NCBI GenBank assembly: GCA_016709865.1 | Contig: JADJLX010000006.1 | Span: forward strand, 248,001 to 312,000 | Origin: Bacteroidales bacterium | GTDB taxonomy: Bacteria; Bacteroidota; Bacteroidia; Bacteroidales; VadinHA17 | Direction of reading: 5' to 3' | DNA: 64,000 bases | Shown here: positions 9,570-17,784 of the stretch, piece by piece | Layout: every line of letters starts with the position of its first letter | Numbering within the stretch: position 1 is the stretch's first letter | Made by a program: the position numbers and the translations under genes | The notes under the pieces: model-generated | What the model saw: only the letters and a program-made list of their open reading frames with translations | The model's database searches: none | Told to the model about the DNA's origin: nothing

Positions 9570-10967
9570 TTATCTTATTGTTAACTCTTGTTCTATCTCT
9601 TCAAGTGACTTGCCTTTTGTCTCAGGCAGTTTTCTGAGAATAAACCAGAAACCAAAAATGCAGATGATACCATAAAGCCAGAAAGTACCTGAAGCATTAA
9701 GCAGCTTATTAAGCAGAGGAAAGGTATAGGTAAGAACAAAACAGGCAGTCCATAATGCAAAAGTTGCAACCGACATAGCAACACCGCGGATCCTGTTTGG
9801 AAAGATCTCAGATAGAACAACCCAGGTCACCGGAGCAAGCGACATGGCGTAACAGGCTATAGCAATTACAACCATGATAAGTAATGGCAATCCCTGCATA
9901 TGAAAGAAATACATGGTGCCGGTAATTGTGAAGATCATTGCCAATCCGCCTGCACCAAAAAGCATTAGTGCTTTTCTTCCAAGCCTGTCGACAGTGAACA
10001 TACCGACAAAAGTAAATACCAGATTTACGCTGCCCGTAATTACAATATTAAATAGTGTATCCGATACACTATATCCGGCATTTGCAAATATTTCCTGAGC
10101 ATAATTGAATATCACATTTATCCCGCACCACTGCTGAAAAACAGCAAGTACAACACCTAAAACAATAATTTTAATTGTCCCTGACTGACGCAGAAATGAG
10201 AATTCAGAATTTAAATTTTCAGAATTAAGAGTTCCATTTATTGAAGCCAGCTCGGCTGATGCAAATTGTGCCCCCCCTATTCTCGTCAGAATACCCAGAG
10301 CCTTCTCCTGCTTTTTATGGTCTTTTGCCAGCCATCTCGGACTCTCCGGTACCAGCCACATCAGAATAAAGAACAGGATTGCCGGAACAGTACAGGCGTA
10401 GAACATCCAGCGCCATCCTGTTTGTCCATTCCATGAATTCATGATATCATTTACTGTTGCCCCTGCAGCAACCGGCTCAGCTATTCGCCAGTTAATAAGC
10501 TGTGCAGCAAGAATCCCGATAACAATTGTGAGCTGATTGATTGATACAAACCGGCCTCTTACGCTGCCTGGAGTGACCTCGGCAATATACATTGGTGAGA
10601 GATTTGATGCCAGTCCGATTCCTATCCCTCCAAGAATTCTGAAAAGGACAAACATAAAGAAAGAAGTGGCACCGCCTGTACCTATTGAAGCAGCAACAAA
10701 GAGAGCTGCAGAGAGTATCAATAATCTCTTTCTGCCGAACCTGTCGCTTAGCCAGCCTGATATTACTGCTCCTGCCAGACAGCCAATTAGTGCACAGCTC
10801 ATAGCCCATCCCTGCAGAAAAGCACTGTCTGTAATTCCGAAAAATGGTTCATAGAATGGCTTTGCACCTCCGATAACAACCCAGTCGTAACCAAATAACA
10901 GGCCACCCATGGCTGAAACCAGCGAAATTGAAATCAGATAACCCCAATTGTATTTAATGTAAGTCAT
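9570..10967 (-). CDS. Sugar porter family MFS transporter
   Basis: This 465-residue protein has about twelve hydrophobic membrane segments. Sugar-porter signatures are present: GGLLFGYDWVVIGGA in helix 1, GWLSDRFGRKRLL between helices 2 and 3, PESPRWLA before the central loop, DRLGRKALM in the second half and PETKGKSLEEIE at the end. These match the XylE/AraE/GalP type of proton-sugar symporter in the inner membrane. Beside GH53 and GH2 the likely cargo is galactose or a related monosaccharide. Its upstream flank is the homopolymer block, so the true distance to the next operon gene is unknown. Confidence 0.93.
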   Translation of the reverse strand: MTYIKYNWGYLISISLVSAMGGLLFGYDWVVIGGAKPFYEPFFGITDSAFLQGWAMSCALIGCLAGAVISGWLSDRFGRKRLLILSAALFVAASIGTGGATSFFMFVLFRILGGIGIGLASNLSPMYIAEVTPGSVRGRFVSINQLTIVIGILAAQLINWRIAEPVAAGATVNDIMNSWNGQTGWRWMFYACTVPAILFFILMWLVPESPRWLAKDHKKQEKALGILTRIGGAQFASAELASINGTLNSENLNSEFSFLRQSGTIKIIVLGVVLAVFQQWCGINVIFNYAQEIFANAGYSVSDTLFNIVITGSVNLVFTFVGMFTVDRLGRKALMLFGAGGLAMIFTITGTMYFFHMQGLPLLIMVVIAIACYAMSLAPVTWVVLSEIFPNRIRGVAMSVATFALWTACFVLTYTFPLLNKLLNASGTFWLYGIICIFGFWFILRKLPETKGKSLEEIEQELTIR

Positions 10968-10982
10968 ATAGGAAATTTAAAT

Positions 10983-11475
10983 CCAAACCCCCCCGGCCCC
11001 GGGGGCCGGGGGCGGGGGGGGGGGGCGGGGGTTTTGGAAAAAATTTTTTTTTTTTTTTTTTTTTCTTTAAACCACGTTTTTTCCCCCCCCCCCCCCCCCC
11101 ACGTTTTTTTTTTTTTTGTTTAAAAAATAGAAAAATTAAAATACCCCAAAAAAAAACACCTGGTTTTTTTAAAAAAAAAAAAAAAAAAAAAAACAAAAAC
11201 CCCCCCCCCCCCCCCCCCCACCTAAAATTTTTACCTCCCCCCGCCGCCCCCCCCCCCACTGCCAAACCAACTTTTCCCCCCCCCCCCCCCCCCCCAAAAA
11301 AAACAAAAAAAACACCCCCTCCCCCCCCCCCCCCCCCCCCCCCTCACCAAAAAAATTCCCCCCCACAAAAATCATCATTTTTTTTTTTTTTTTTTTTTTT
11401 TTAAAACAAAATTTCCCCAAAAAAAACCCCCCCCAAACCCCCTTGGGGCCCGGGCGGGGCGCCGGGCCCCCCCCA
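10983..11475. other. Low-complexity homopolymer block, probable assembly or sequencing artefact
   Basis: The whole stretch between the sugar porter and the URO-D gene consists of long runs of C, A, T and G with almost no normal sequence, unlike the flanks. Open frames here encode only runs of Gly, Lys, Phe and Pro and are not genes. Both flanking genes are intact and point the same way, so this looks like a gap filled with low-quality reads. The real intergenic sequence, and possibly one or more genes, may be missing. No promoter or terminator can be read here. Confidence 0.9.
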
Positions 11476-11482
11476 CTGTGCC

Positions 11483-12736
11483 CTATAATTCTTTCAGGGC
11501 TTCAAGCATTGCAACCACATTCCCGAAAGGAACATTAGCCTGAATATTATGGACAGTATTAAAGACAAATCCTCCGTTATTGTTAAAGATTTCACACTGC
11601 AGTTTTACCTGATCCTTAACCTGGGCAGGGGTTCCGAATGCAAAAGCACCCTGTGTATCAACACCGCCGCCCCAGAATACCAGTTTGTCGCCATACTCTT
11701 TCTTGAGTTTACGCGGATCCATACCCGAAGCATTTATCTGAACAGGATTTATAATATCAAATCCGGCTTCAATGAAATGTTTCATCAACGGTTCGACTGC
11801 CCCGCATGAATGCTTAAATGTTTTCCAGTTTGTATTCTGATGAATCCAGTCATTAACTTTCCTGTAGTATGGGAGCCATAAAGAATCGAAGGTCTCAGGT
11901 GAACAGAATGTTGAATTCTGTGTACCGAAATCAGTTCCGCAGGTGAATACCACATCAATTTTGCAGCCGATCACCCGGTGAAGCAATTTCAAATTCTCTA
12001 TCGCAATATCAGTCTGCCTGTCATATACTTCCCTGACATAATCTTCCCGAATCAAAGTGGAAATATACCACTCTTCAATACCTCTTATACCTTTTGGATG
12101 TTTAAGATTAATTGCAGGCACAAGAGCGATATCGCCAAGGGCTGTGCCGCCCAGAGAGGCGATTACGCCTTTTGAATTATCATCAAGGGAGTCAACCTTT
12201 TTCTTCCAATAGTCAAGGTCCTGCTGTGTAACATGACCAAATTCCTCAAGGTTATCTTCGACATTCAGTTTTGAGTCATCTACAGGCTTCTGTCTGTCGA
12301 GTGCATCAAAAAAATATCCGGTCTTTGGCATCATGGCACACGGAGGGACAGAAGTATCACCCTCTGGATACATAAGGATATCTCCGTTACTGTTAAAGGT
12401 ATAATTGAAAGTACCGGGAAACATAACCTCCTGTCCCCACAAAGTCTTATGAACCTTCCAGTTTTCATTCGGCACTCCGAACATGTTTTTGGCTCCGAAC
12501 AATCCTATAACATCAAGTTCCATAGCTTTTACCAGCTCTGAATCTATCTCTCCCAGCATCTGGTAAGGTTCTATAACTTTTACGGGTCTTTTCTCAAGTC
12601 CATAATATTCCCTGAGTTTTTCAACAATAAGGACATGAATTCCTGTTACACCAGTAGTGCCAAAATCCACAACCACCCTGTCGGGTTGCTGGTGATTTAT
12701 TGTCTTTATAAAGTTCTCTTTGGAAGTATTTGCCAT
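11483..12736 (-). CDS. Uroporphyrinogen decarboxylase (URO-D) family protein
   Basis: This 417-residue protein has the fold signatures of the URO-D superfamily, including KHSCGAVEPLMKHFIEAGFD and FWGGGVDTQG near the C-terminus. It lacks the N-terminal arginine-rich RQAGR-type motif of true HemE and is longer, so it is not a haem enzyme. Relatives include MtaA/CmuA-type methyltransferases that bind zinc and move methyl groups, and many uncharacterised proteins found in sugar gene clusters. No corrinoid protein is encoded nearby. It is 27 bases downstream of the Gfo/Idh gene and belongs to the galactan-type operon. A role on a modified sugar is possible but unproven. Confidence 0.82.
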   Translation of the reverse strand: MANTSKENFIKTINHQQPDRVVVDFGTTGVTGIHVLIVEKLREYYGLEKRPVKVIEPYQMLGEIDSELVKAMELDVIGLFGAKNMFGVPNENWKVHKTLWGQEVMFPGTFNYTFNSNGDILMYPEGDTSVPPCAMMPKTGYFFDALDRQKPVDDSKLNVEDNLEEFGHVTQQDLDYWKKKVDSLDDNSKGVIASLGGTALGDIALVPAINLKHPKGIRGIEEWYISTLIREDYVREVYDRQTDIAIENLKLLHRVIGCKIDVVFTCGTDFGTQNSTFCSPETFDSLWLPYYRKVNDWIHQNTNWKTFKHSCGAVEPLMKHFIEAGFDIINPVQINASGMDPRKLKKEYGDKLVFWGGGVDTQGAFAFGTPAQVKDQVKLQCEIFNNNGGFVFNTVHNIQANVPFGNVVAMLEALKEL

Positions 12737-12763
12737 TTTTTATTTTTTTAAAGAAGCTAAGTT

Positions 12764-14242
12764 TCATGGCATTGAAGGAAGATTCCATCCTTCTCTGTAT
12801 GTATGTTTAATATATCCGTTTGCTGCTTCGAGTGCGTTGAAAGTTTTATATTGCTTATCAAAGGTCGGATGACCGTCATGAACACTGAATTTATCAGATG
12901 TAATGATCCTGAGTTCCTCATTCGGAGAGATGTTTGTGAATTTCATATTCTCTCCATCCCATTTAAGTGCTTTGTTCAGACCCTGAAGCCTGATGGAAAG
13001 TACTCCCAGCAGAACCATCTCGTTGAATGGTCCTGAATAGGCAAAATAGGATGTCCCTTCTGTTCTTGATTCAGGCGACTCTTTGCAGGCTCTGATCCAA
13101 TCCTGTTCATGAGGCCCGTCAATGTAGCCTGTTGCACCCGGAATTCTCCGCAGATATGGTTTCACTTCAGGTACTCTTCCCGATAAAAGTCTTGGATTAA
13201 AACCTCCACAGCCGCACATCAGAGTATCTTTTGATCCGATAAACAAACAACCTCCAAGTCCATCTGCCATCAGATTTTCTCCTTCGGGCAACAGATCAGA
13301 TAAATTAGGAAGCAGGCCTCCATCATACCAGTTTACCTTAACAGGAGGCATTGCCAGCTTTGGCATATTCTCTCTGGCTGGAAACGAAAACTCAACTGTC
13401 TCTGCCTGCGGAGCCGACTCTGTGTTTATTGAAGTTGAACTTCCCCTAACCATATCGGGATACCCAAGTTTCAGTGATCTGTAAACAGGATCAAGCACAT
13501 GGCATGCCATATCTCCGAAGGCACCGGTACCATAATCCCACCATCCCCGCCAGTTCCATGGTGTATAGATCTCATTGTACGGTCTCATGGGTGCAGGTCC
13601 TGTAAACAGGTCCCAGTTCAGTGTCTTTGGTACTGGCATCTCTTTCGCTGGTCTTTCAATCCCCTGCGGCCAGATCGGCCTGTCGGTCCAGGCATGAACT
13701 TCCCTTATTTCGCCAATCTCGTTATTCCATATCCACTCACAAAGCTGTCTCACTCCATCACCTGAGTTACCCTGATTTCCCATCTGGGTGGCAACCCTGT
13801 GTTTTTCAGCCAGCTTCGTAAGCAGCCTTGATTCATAAACCGAGTGTGTAAGAGGCTTCTGGCAGTAAACATGTTTGTCAAGCGTTAGAGCAGTTGCAGA
13901 AATTGCTGCATGGGTGTGGTCGGCTGTTGCTACCATTACTGCATCAATCGACTTTCCTAATTCATCAAACATCTTCCTCCAGTCCCAGTATTTTTTTGCC
14001 GATGGGAAATCTCTGAAGCAGGGTTCAGAATACTTCCAGTCAACATCACATAAAGCAACTATATTCTCTGTTGCCATACCTTTCAGGTTGGGATGTCCCT
14101 TTCCGCCGATGCCTATCCCTGCAATATTCAGCTTATCGCTCGGTGCTTTATGCCCTGACCCGCCTAAGACACTGCGCGGGACAATCGTAATAGCGGCGGC
14201 TGCGAATCCTGTCTTTTTTATGAAGCTTCTTCTGTCTGTCAT
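12764..14242 (-). CDS. Tat-exported Gfo/Idh/MocA family oxidoreductase
   Basis: This 492-residue protein begins with a twin-arginine signal (DRRSFIKKTGFAAAAIT), so it is probably exported folded to the periplasm. A Rossmann domain with GIGIGGKGHPN binds NAD(P), and the family motif appears as CQKPLTHS with the conserved Lys-Pro. Periplasmic members of this family oxidise or reduce sugars, often at C3, and are frequently paired with DUF1080 proteins. Here DUF1080 lies 14 bases upstream, which supports a 3-keto-glycoside type of chemistry. The substrate is not visible from sequence. Confidence 0.9.
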   Translation of the reverse strand: MTDRRSFIKKTGFAAAAITIVPRSVLGGSGHKAPSDKLNIAGIGIGGKGHPNLKGMATENIVALCDVDWKYSEPCFRDFPSAKKYWDWRKMFDELGKSIDAVMVATADHTHAAISATALTLDKHVYCQKPLTHSVYESRLLTKLAEKHRVATQMGNQGNSGDGVRQLCEWIWNNEIGEIREVHAWTDRPIWPQGIERPAKEMPVPKTLNWDLFTGPAPMRPYNEIYTPWNWRGWWDYGTGAFGDMACHVLDPVYRSLKLGYPDMVRGSSTSINTESAPQAETVEFSFPARENMPKLAMPPVKVNWYDGGLLPNLSDLLPEGENLMADGLGGCLFIGSKDTLMCGCGGFNPRLLSGRVPEVKPYLRRIPGATGYIDGPHEQDWIRACKESPESRTEGTSYFAYSGPFNEMVLLGVLSIRLQGLNKALKWDGENMKFTNISPNEELRIITSDKFSVHDGHPTFDKQYKTFNALEAANGYIKHTYREGWNLPSMP

Positions 14243-14256
14243 TTTTTAACCTCCTG

Positions 14257-15018
14257 CTATAACTCTTTTATTTTTATAGAGCGATACCACACTTTAGTCC
14301 CATGGTTCTGAAGTGAAATATAACCTTCATCGTATTTGCCCCAGTCGGGGAAATCGGTCCATTTTCCGCTGTTTCTCAATTTAAGCCATTCTTCTGAATT
14401 TTTAACAAACTTCACAACAACCTGACCATTAAGAATCTGTGTTACATTGTTTCCGTCAACAACAAGGAGCAGCTGATTCCATTCGCCAACCGGTTTATAA
14501 GGTTTAACCATCGGAGTATACATTGCATAGTTTGCACCACTTATCTGCCACTCTTCAAGTTTACCGGGCCACCCATCCTGGTCAATAATCTGGACCTCGG
14601 GACCGGTCTCATAAGGATATTTATAAATAGTGTCCTCGGCAATTTGATATATGATTCCGCTGTTAGCCCCGCTGGTAAGCTTATATTCAACAGAGAATGC
14701 AAAACTCCGGTATTTTTTATTGGTAAGGATATCGAGACTCTCACCTCCTCCTGTTGTGTTCATTGTGAAACATTCATCCTCAATGGCCCAGCAGTCGGGA
14801 AATGATTTCATATTATAACCATGCCATCCGCCGGTTGTCTTTCCATCAAACAAAAGGGTCCATCCTGCTTTTGCCTCACCAGGCGACAATGAATTTGGCG
14901 TATTATTACCGGAAACCTGTTTCCATAGCGACATGGGTTCACGCGTGTCAGAATTTGTGCATGCAATTACTGCAAATAATAATACCGGAAAAAGGTAATT
15001 AATCATAAAGGTTTTCAT
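14257..15018 (-). CDS. DUF1080 (3-keto-disaccharide hydrolase-like) lipoprotein
   Basis: This 253-residue protein has a lipoprotein signal with the box VIAC at about residue 20 and a single DUF1080 jelly-roll domain starting GWTLLFDGKTTGGWHG. Members of this family have been shown to cleave 3-keto-glycosides. Context supports this: the exported Gfo/Idh oxidoreductase directly downstream could make or reduce the keto sugar. It is the first gene of the long minus-strand operon ending at the LytTR regulator. The upstream region 15019-15217 is divergent with the gene at 15218 and should hold the operon promoter, but no clear consensus is visible. Confidence 0.88.
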   Translation of the reverse strand: MKTFMINYLFPVLLFAVIACTNSDTREPMSLWKQVSGNNTPNSLSPGEAKAGWTLLFDGKTTGGWHGYNMKSFPDCWAIEDECFTMNTTGGGESLDILTNKKYRSFAFSVEYKLTSGANSGIIYQIAEDTIYKYPYETGPEVQIIDQDGWPGKLEEWQISGANYAMYTPMVKPYKPVGEWNQLLLVVDGNNVTQILNGQVVVKFVKNSEEWLKLRNSGKWTDFPDWGKYDEGYISLQNHGTKVWYRSIKIKEL

Positions 15019-15217
15019 ATTTTTAATTTTTGAAAGTTAAGTATCAGTTAAGCCGAATTTATCTGATATGAAAAATACGATTTTTATTGTAAAAAATAAC
15101 AGCATTATTCATTTTTAAGAAATTAATCACTAATCAAAATTATATTGCTGTTCAGAATAATCATAGCAGAATCAATCAAATAATTATTCTGAAGAATCTA
15201 AAATAAAACCGGTAATT

Positions 15218-17449
15218 ATGACTAAGCAAACTACCTTACTGAACCCTGTAAAAAAGATCACTAACCTAATCAAATCCGATACGGAAACCCATATCTGGAA
15301 TTTCTCAAGTGTCGGAGGCGTCAACAGGGTAAACCTGTTATCAGGAAATGATATTAAATCGCTGGATCAGCTCGATCAGAAATTATGGACTGCACTTAGT
15401 TGTCCTGTACATGGAATGGAAATTGATTCCAAGACACTTGCACTGATTGATTCAGACGGTGATAACAGAATAAGAGTTCCTGAGATTATCGCGGCTGCAA
15501 AATGGATCACTTCACTCCTGAAAAACCCTGATGATCTTATTGCAGAAAACAAAAGCCTTCCACTTTCTTCTATAAATGATTCAACTGATGAAGGAAAAGC
15601 ATTGCTGGCTTCTGCAAAACAGATTCTCAAGAATCTTGGCAAACCTGATAATATAGAAATCACTGTGAAGGAAACATCTGATTTCGCCGGTATTTTTGCA
15701 AATACAAAGTTCAATGGCGACGGAATTATAACGGAAGATTCTGCAGATGAAGAAGAACTGAAGAAACTGATCAAAGAAATAATCAGTTGCATTAATGCTA
15801 ACAACGACAGAAACGGGAAACCGGGAATTAACACCGAAAATATAACTGATTTCTATAAACAGTGTGAAGAGTACTCAGAGTGGTACAAATCAGCTGAAGT
15901 GAATGCCGGTAAAATTCTTCCTTTTGGAGCGAATACCGCTGAAGCGTTGAGTGCTTATCTGACAGTAAAACCAAAGATTGATGATTTCTTCTTACGCTGT
16001 CAGCTTGCTGAATATGATCCGGCATCAGCTGAGGTATTTAATCTGTTCAAGTCACAGTATGAGGCTATAAGTGCAAGAAATCTCTCAGCCTGTAATGATG
16101 AAATTGCCATGCTACCTATTGCCAAAATGGGATCAAAAAAGACTTTACCCCTAAATGAAGCAATAAATCCTTCATGGGAGAAAGCTCTGGAGAAATTCAA
16201 AACTCTTGTTATTAATCAGTTATTCTCAAATAAATCGCATATCACACTGACAGAATGGGAATCAATTCCTTCTAAATTCGATAATTATAACCAATGGATC
16301 TCCTCCAAAAAAGGAGCTGCTGTAGAAAAATTAGGACTTGAAAATATCAGGGAAGTTATTAAGAAGAATGACAAGGATAAATTACTCGCTTTGATTGACC
16401 AGGATCTGGCTTTGAAAAACGAAGCCGACAATATTATCCTTGTTGATAAACTTACCCGTTTTTATCGCGACCTGTACACTCTTCTGAAAAACTATGTAAA
16501 CTTTAACGATTTCTATTCATCCGATACCGATGCCATCTTCCAGGCCGGAAGGCTATTTATCGATCAGCGTTGCTGCGACCTGTGCATTAAAGTAAGTGAC
16601 ATGCCAAAGCACAACAGCATGGCCGGATCGAGCGGAATTTGTCTTGTATATTGTAATTGCATTGCCCGGCTTACAAATGAATCGATGACAATTGTTGCTG
16701 CACTAACCGATGGTGATATTGATAATATTACTGTAGGCAGGAACGCAATTTTCTACGACAGGCAGGGGCGCGACTGGGATGCTACAATAATTAAAATTAT
16801 TGATAATCCGATAAGCATACGCCAGGCTTTCTGGTCGCCTTATAAGAAGTTCTCAAGATTTCTTAATAATCAGGTAGAGAAATTTGCATCCTCAAAGGAG
16901 AAAGCCGTTGAAGCATCAGCCAGTTCACATGCGGAGAAGGTTACAACAACTGTAGATACAGCTGTTAAATCAGGTCCGGCGGCACCGGCTGCCGCACCGG
17001 CTCAGCCTTTTGATATTGGTAAGTTCGTCGGGATTTTTGCAGCATTAAGTCTGGCTTTAGGTGCCATAGGATCTGTGATAATGTCAATATTGACAGGATT
17101 CTTTAAGTTGCACTGGTGGCAAATGCCTCTGGCAGTTCTTGGAATAATCCTTGCGATTTCTCTGCCTTCAATGGTTCTTGCCTGGCTGAAACTCCGTAAG
17201 AGAAATCTGGCTCCGGTACTCGATGCAAACGGTTGGGCTGTGAATGCAAGGTTAACAATCAATATCCTTTTCGGAAGAACACTTACACACCTGGCATCAT
17301 TACCTGAGAACTCAAAAGTTGATCTGTTCGATCCGTTTAAGAAGAAGAAGAACCCATGGCCTGCAATAATAATTGCTGTTATACTATTTGCAGCAGGTGT
17401 TTATCTGCTTTGGTATTATGATATTCTGACTAAATGGGGGATAATGTAA
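15218..17449 (+). CDS. Unrecognised 743-residue membrane protein with EF-hand-like loops
   Basis: I do not recognise this family. The large N-terminal part (about 1-590) is soluble and charged, with one convincing EF-hand-like loop (D78 SDGDNRIRVPE) and a weaker one near residue 168 (FNGDGIITED). A Cys-rich segment follows with C452, C453, C456, C475, C479 and C481, which could bind metal. An Ala/Pro linker (about 580-592) leads to two membrane helices (about 603-656), a conserved-looking segment LDANGWAVNARLTINILFGR, and a third helix near 712-732. There is no signal peptide, so the large domain is probably cytoplasmic. The gene stands alone, divergent from the sugar operon. Confidence 0.8.
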   Translation: MTKQTTLLNPVKKITNLIKSDTETHIWNFSSVGGVNRVNLLSGNDIKSLDQLDQKLWTALSCPVHGMEIDSKTLALIDSDGDNRIRVPEIIAAAKWITSLLKNPDDLIAENKSLPLSSINDSTDEGKALLASAKQILKNLGKPDNIEITVKETSDFAGIFANTKFNGDGIITEDSADEEELKKLIKEIISCINANNDRNGKPGINTENITDFYKQCEEYSEWYKSAEVNAGKILPFGANTAEALSAYLTVKPKIDDFFLRCQLAEYDPASAEVFNLFKSQYEAISARNLSACNDEIAMLPIAKMGSKKTLPLNEAINPSWEKALEKFKTLVINQLFSNKSHITLTEWESIPSKFDNYNQWISSKKGAAVEKLGLENIREVIKKNDKDKLLALIDQDLALKNEADNIILVDKLTRFYRDLYTLLKNYVNFNDFYSSDTDAIFQAGRLFIDQRCCDLCIKVSDMPKHNSMAGSSGICLVYCNCIARLTNESMTIVAALTDGDIDNITVGRNAIFYDRQGRDWDATIIKIIDNPISIRQAFWSPYKKFSRFLNNQVEKFASSKEKAVEASASSHAEKVTTTVDTAVKSGPAAPAAAPAQPFDIGKFVGIFAALSLALGAIGSVIMSILTGFFKLHWWQMPLAVLGIILAISLPSMVLAWLKLRKRNLAPVLDANGWAVNARLTINILFGRTLTHLASLPENSKVDLFDPFKKKKNPWPAIIIAVILFAAGVYLLWYYDILTKWGIM

Positions 17450-17465
17450 TCCTGATTAAATGCGC

Positions 17466-17489
17466 AGAGACGCAATGCATTGCGTCTCT
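17466..17489. repeat. Perfect 24-base palindrome
   Basis: AGAGACGCAATG is followed directly by its reverse complement, with no loop, 16 bases after the stop of the 743-residue protein gene and just before the tRNA. It could act as a two-way terminator hairpin or be one copy of a dispersed repeat. No T-run follows on the plus strand. Confidence 0.8.
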
Positions 17490-17505
17490 ACCAACATTTT
17501 GTCTG

Positions 17506-17578
17506 TGATCCCGGGGCGACTCGAACGCCCAACCAACAGAACCGGAATCTGTCATTCTATCCATTGAACTACGGGACC
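17506..17578 (-). tRNA. tRNA-Arg (anticodon CCG)
   Basis: The minus strand folds as a full cloverleaf of 73 bases: acceptor stem GGTCCCG/CGGGATC with one G-T pair, D arm GTTC/GAAT, anticodon stem ACAGA/TCTGT with loop TTCCGGT (anticodon CCG), and T arm GGGCG/CGCCC with loop TTCGAGT. The discriminator base is A, and CCA is not encoded after it (CAG follows), so the tail must be added by enzyme. It reads Arg codon CGG. Confidence 0.95.
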
Positions 17579-17636
17579 GGATCAATACTGCAAAAGTATA
17601 ACCAAATGCCGGGTTTTACAACTAATTGAAAATAAT

Positions 17637-17717
17637 AACCACAGAGACACGGATTACACAGAGGTTCACAGAGATATGCCTCCGTGACTTCTCTGTGATC
17701 TCTGTGTCTCCGTGGTT
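17637..17717. repeat. Imperfect long inverted repeat (CACAGAG family)
   Basis: The left arm begins AACCACAGAGACACGG and the right arm ends TCTCTGTGTCTCCGTGGTT; the arms pair over most of their length around a centre near 17678. Internal CACAG copies recur every 8-10 bases. It lies between the tRNA and leuS, about 70 bases ahead of the leuS ATG. It could be a dispersed REP or MITE-like element. No coding potential. Confidence 0.7.
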
Positions 17718-17784
17718 AAAAGGAAGGAATGAATGACAATTGCCAAAGTTTTTCTAATTTCGCAACCTTAAACTTAATCTGATT

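Noticed and set aside
10954..11420. Open frames of about 80-100 residues in the homopolymer block
   Set aside because: They consist of runs of Gly, Lys, Phe and Pro made by homopolymers and are not genes.
11483..12736. HemE (uroporphyrinogen decarboxylase)
   Set aside because: It lacks the N-terminal arginine motif, is longer than HemE, and lies in a sugar operon.
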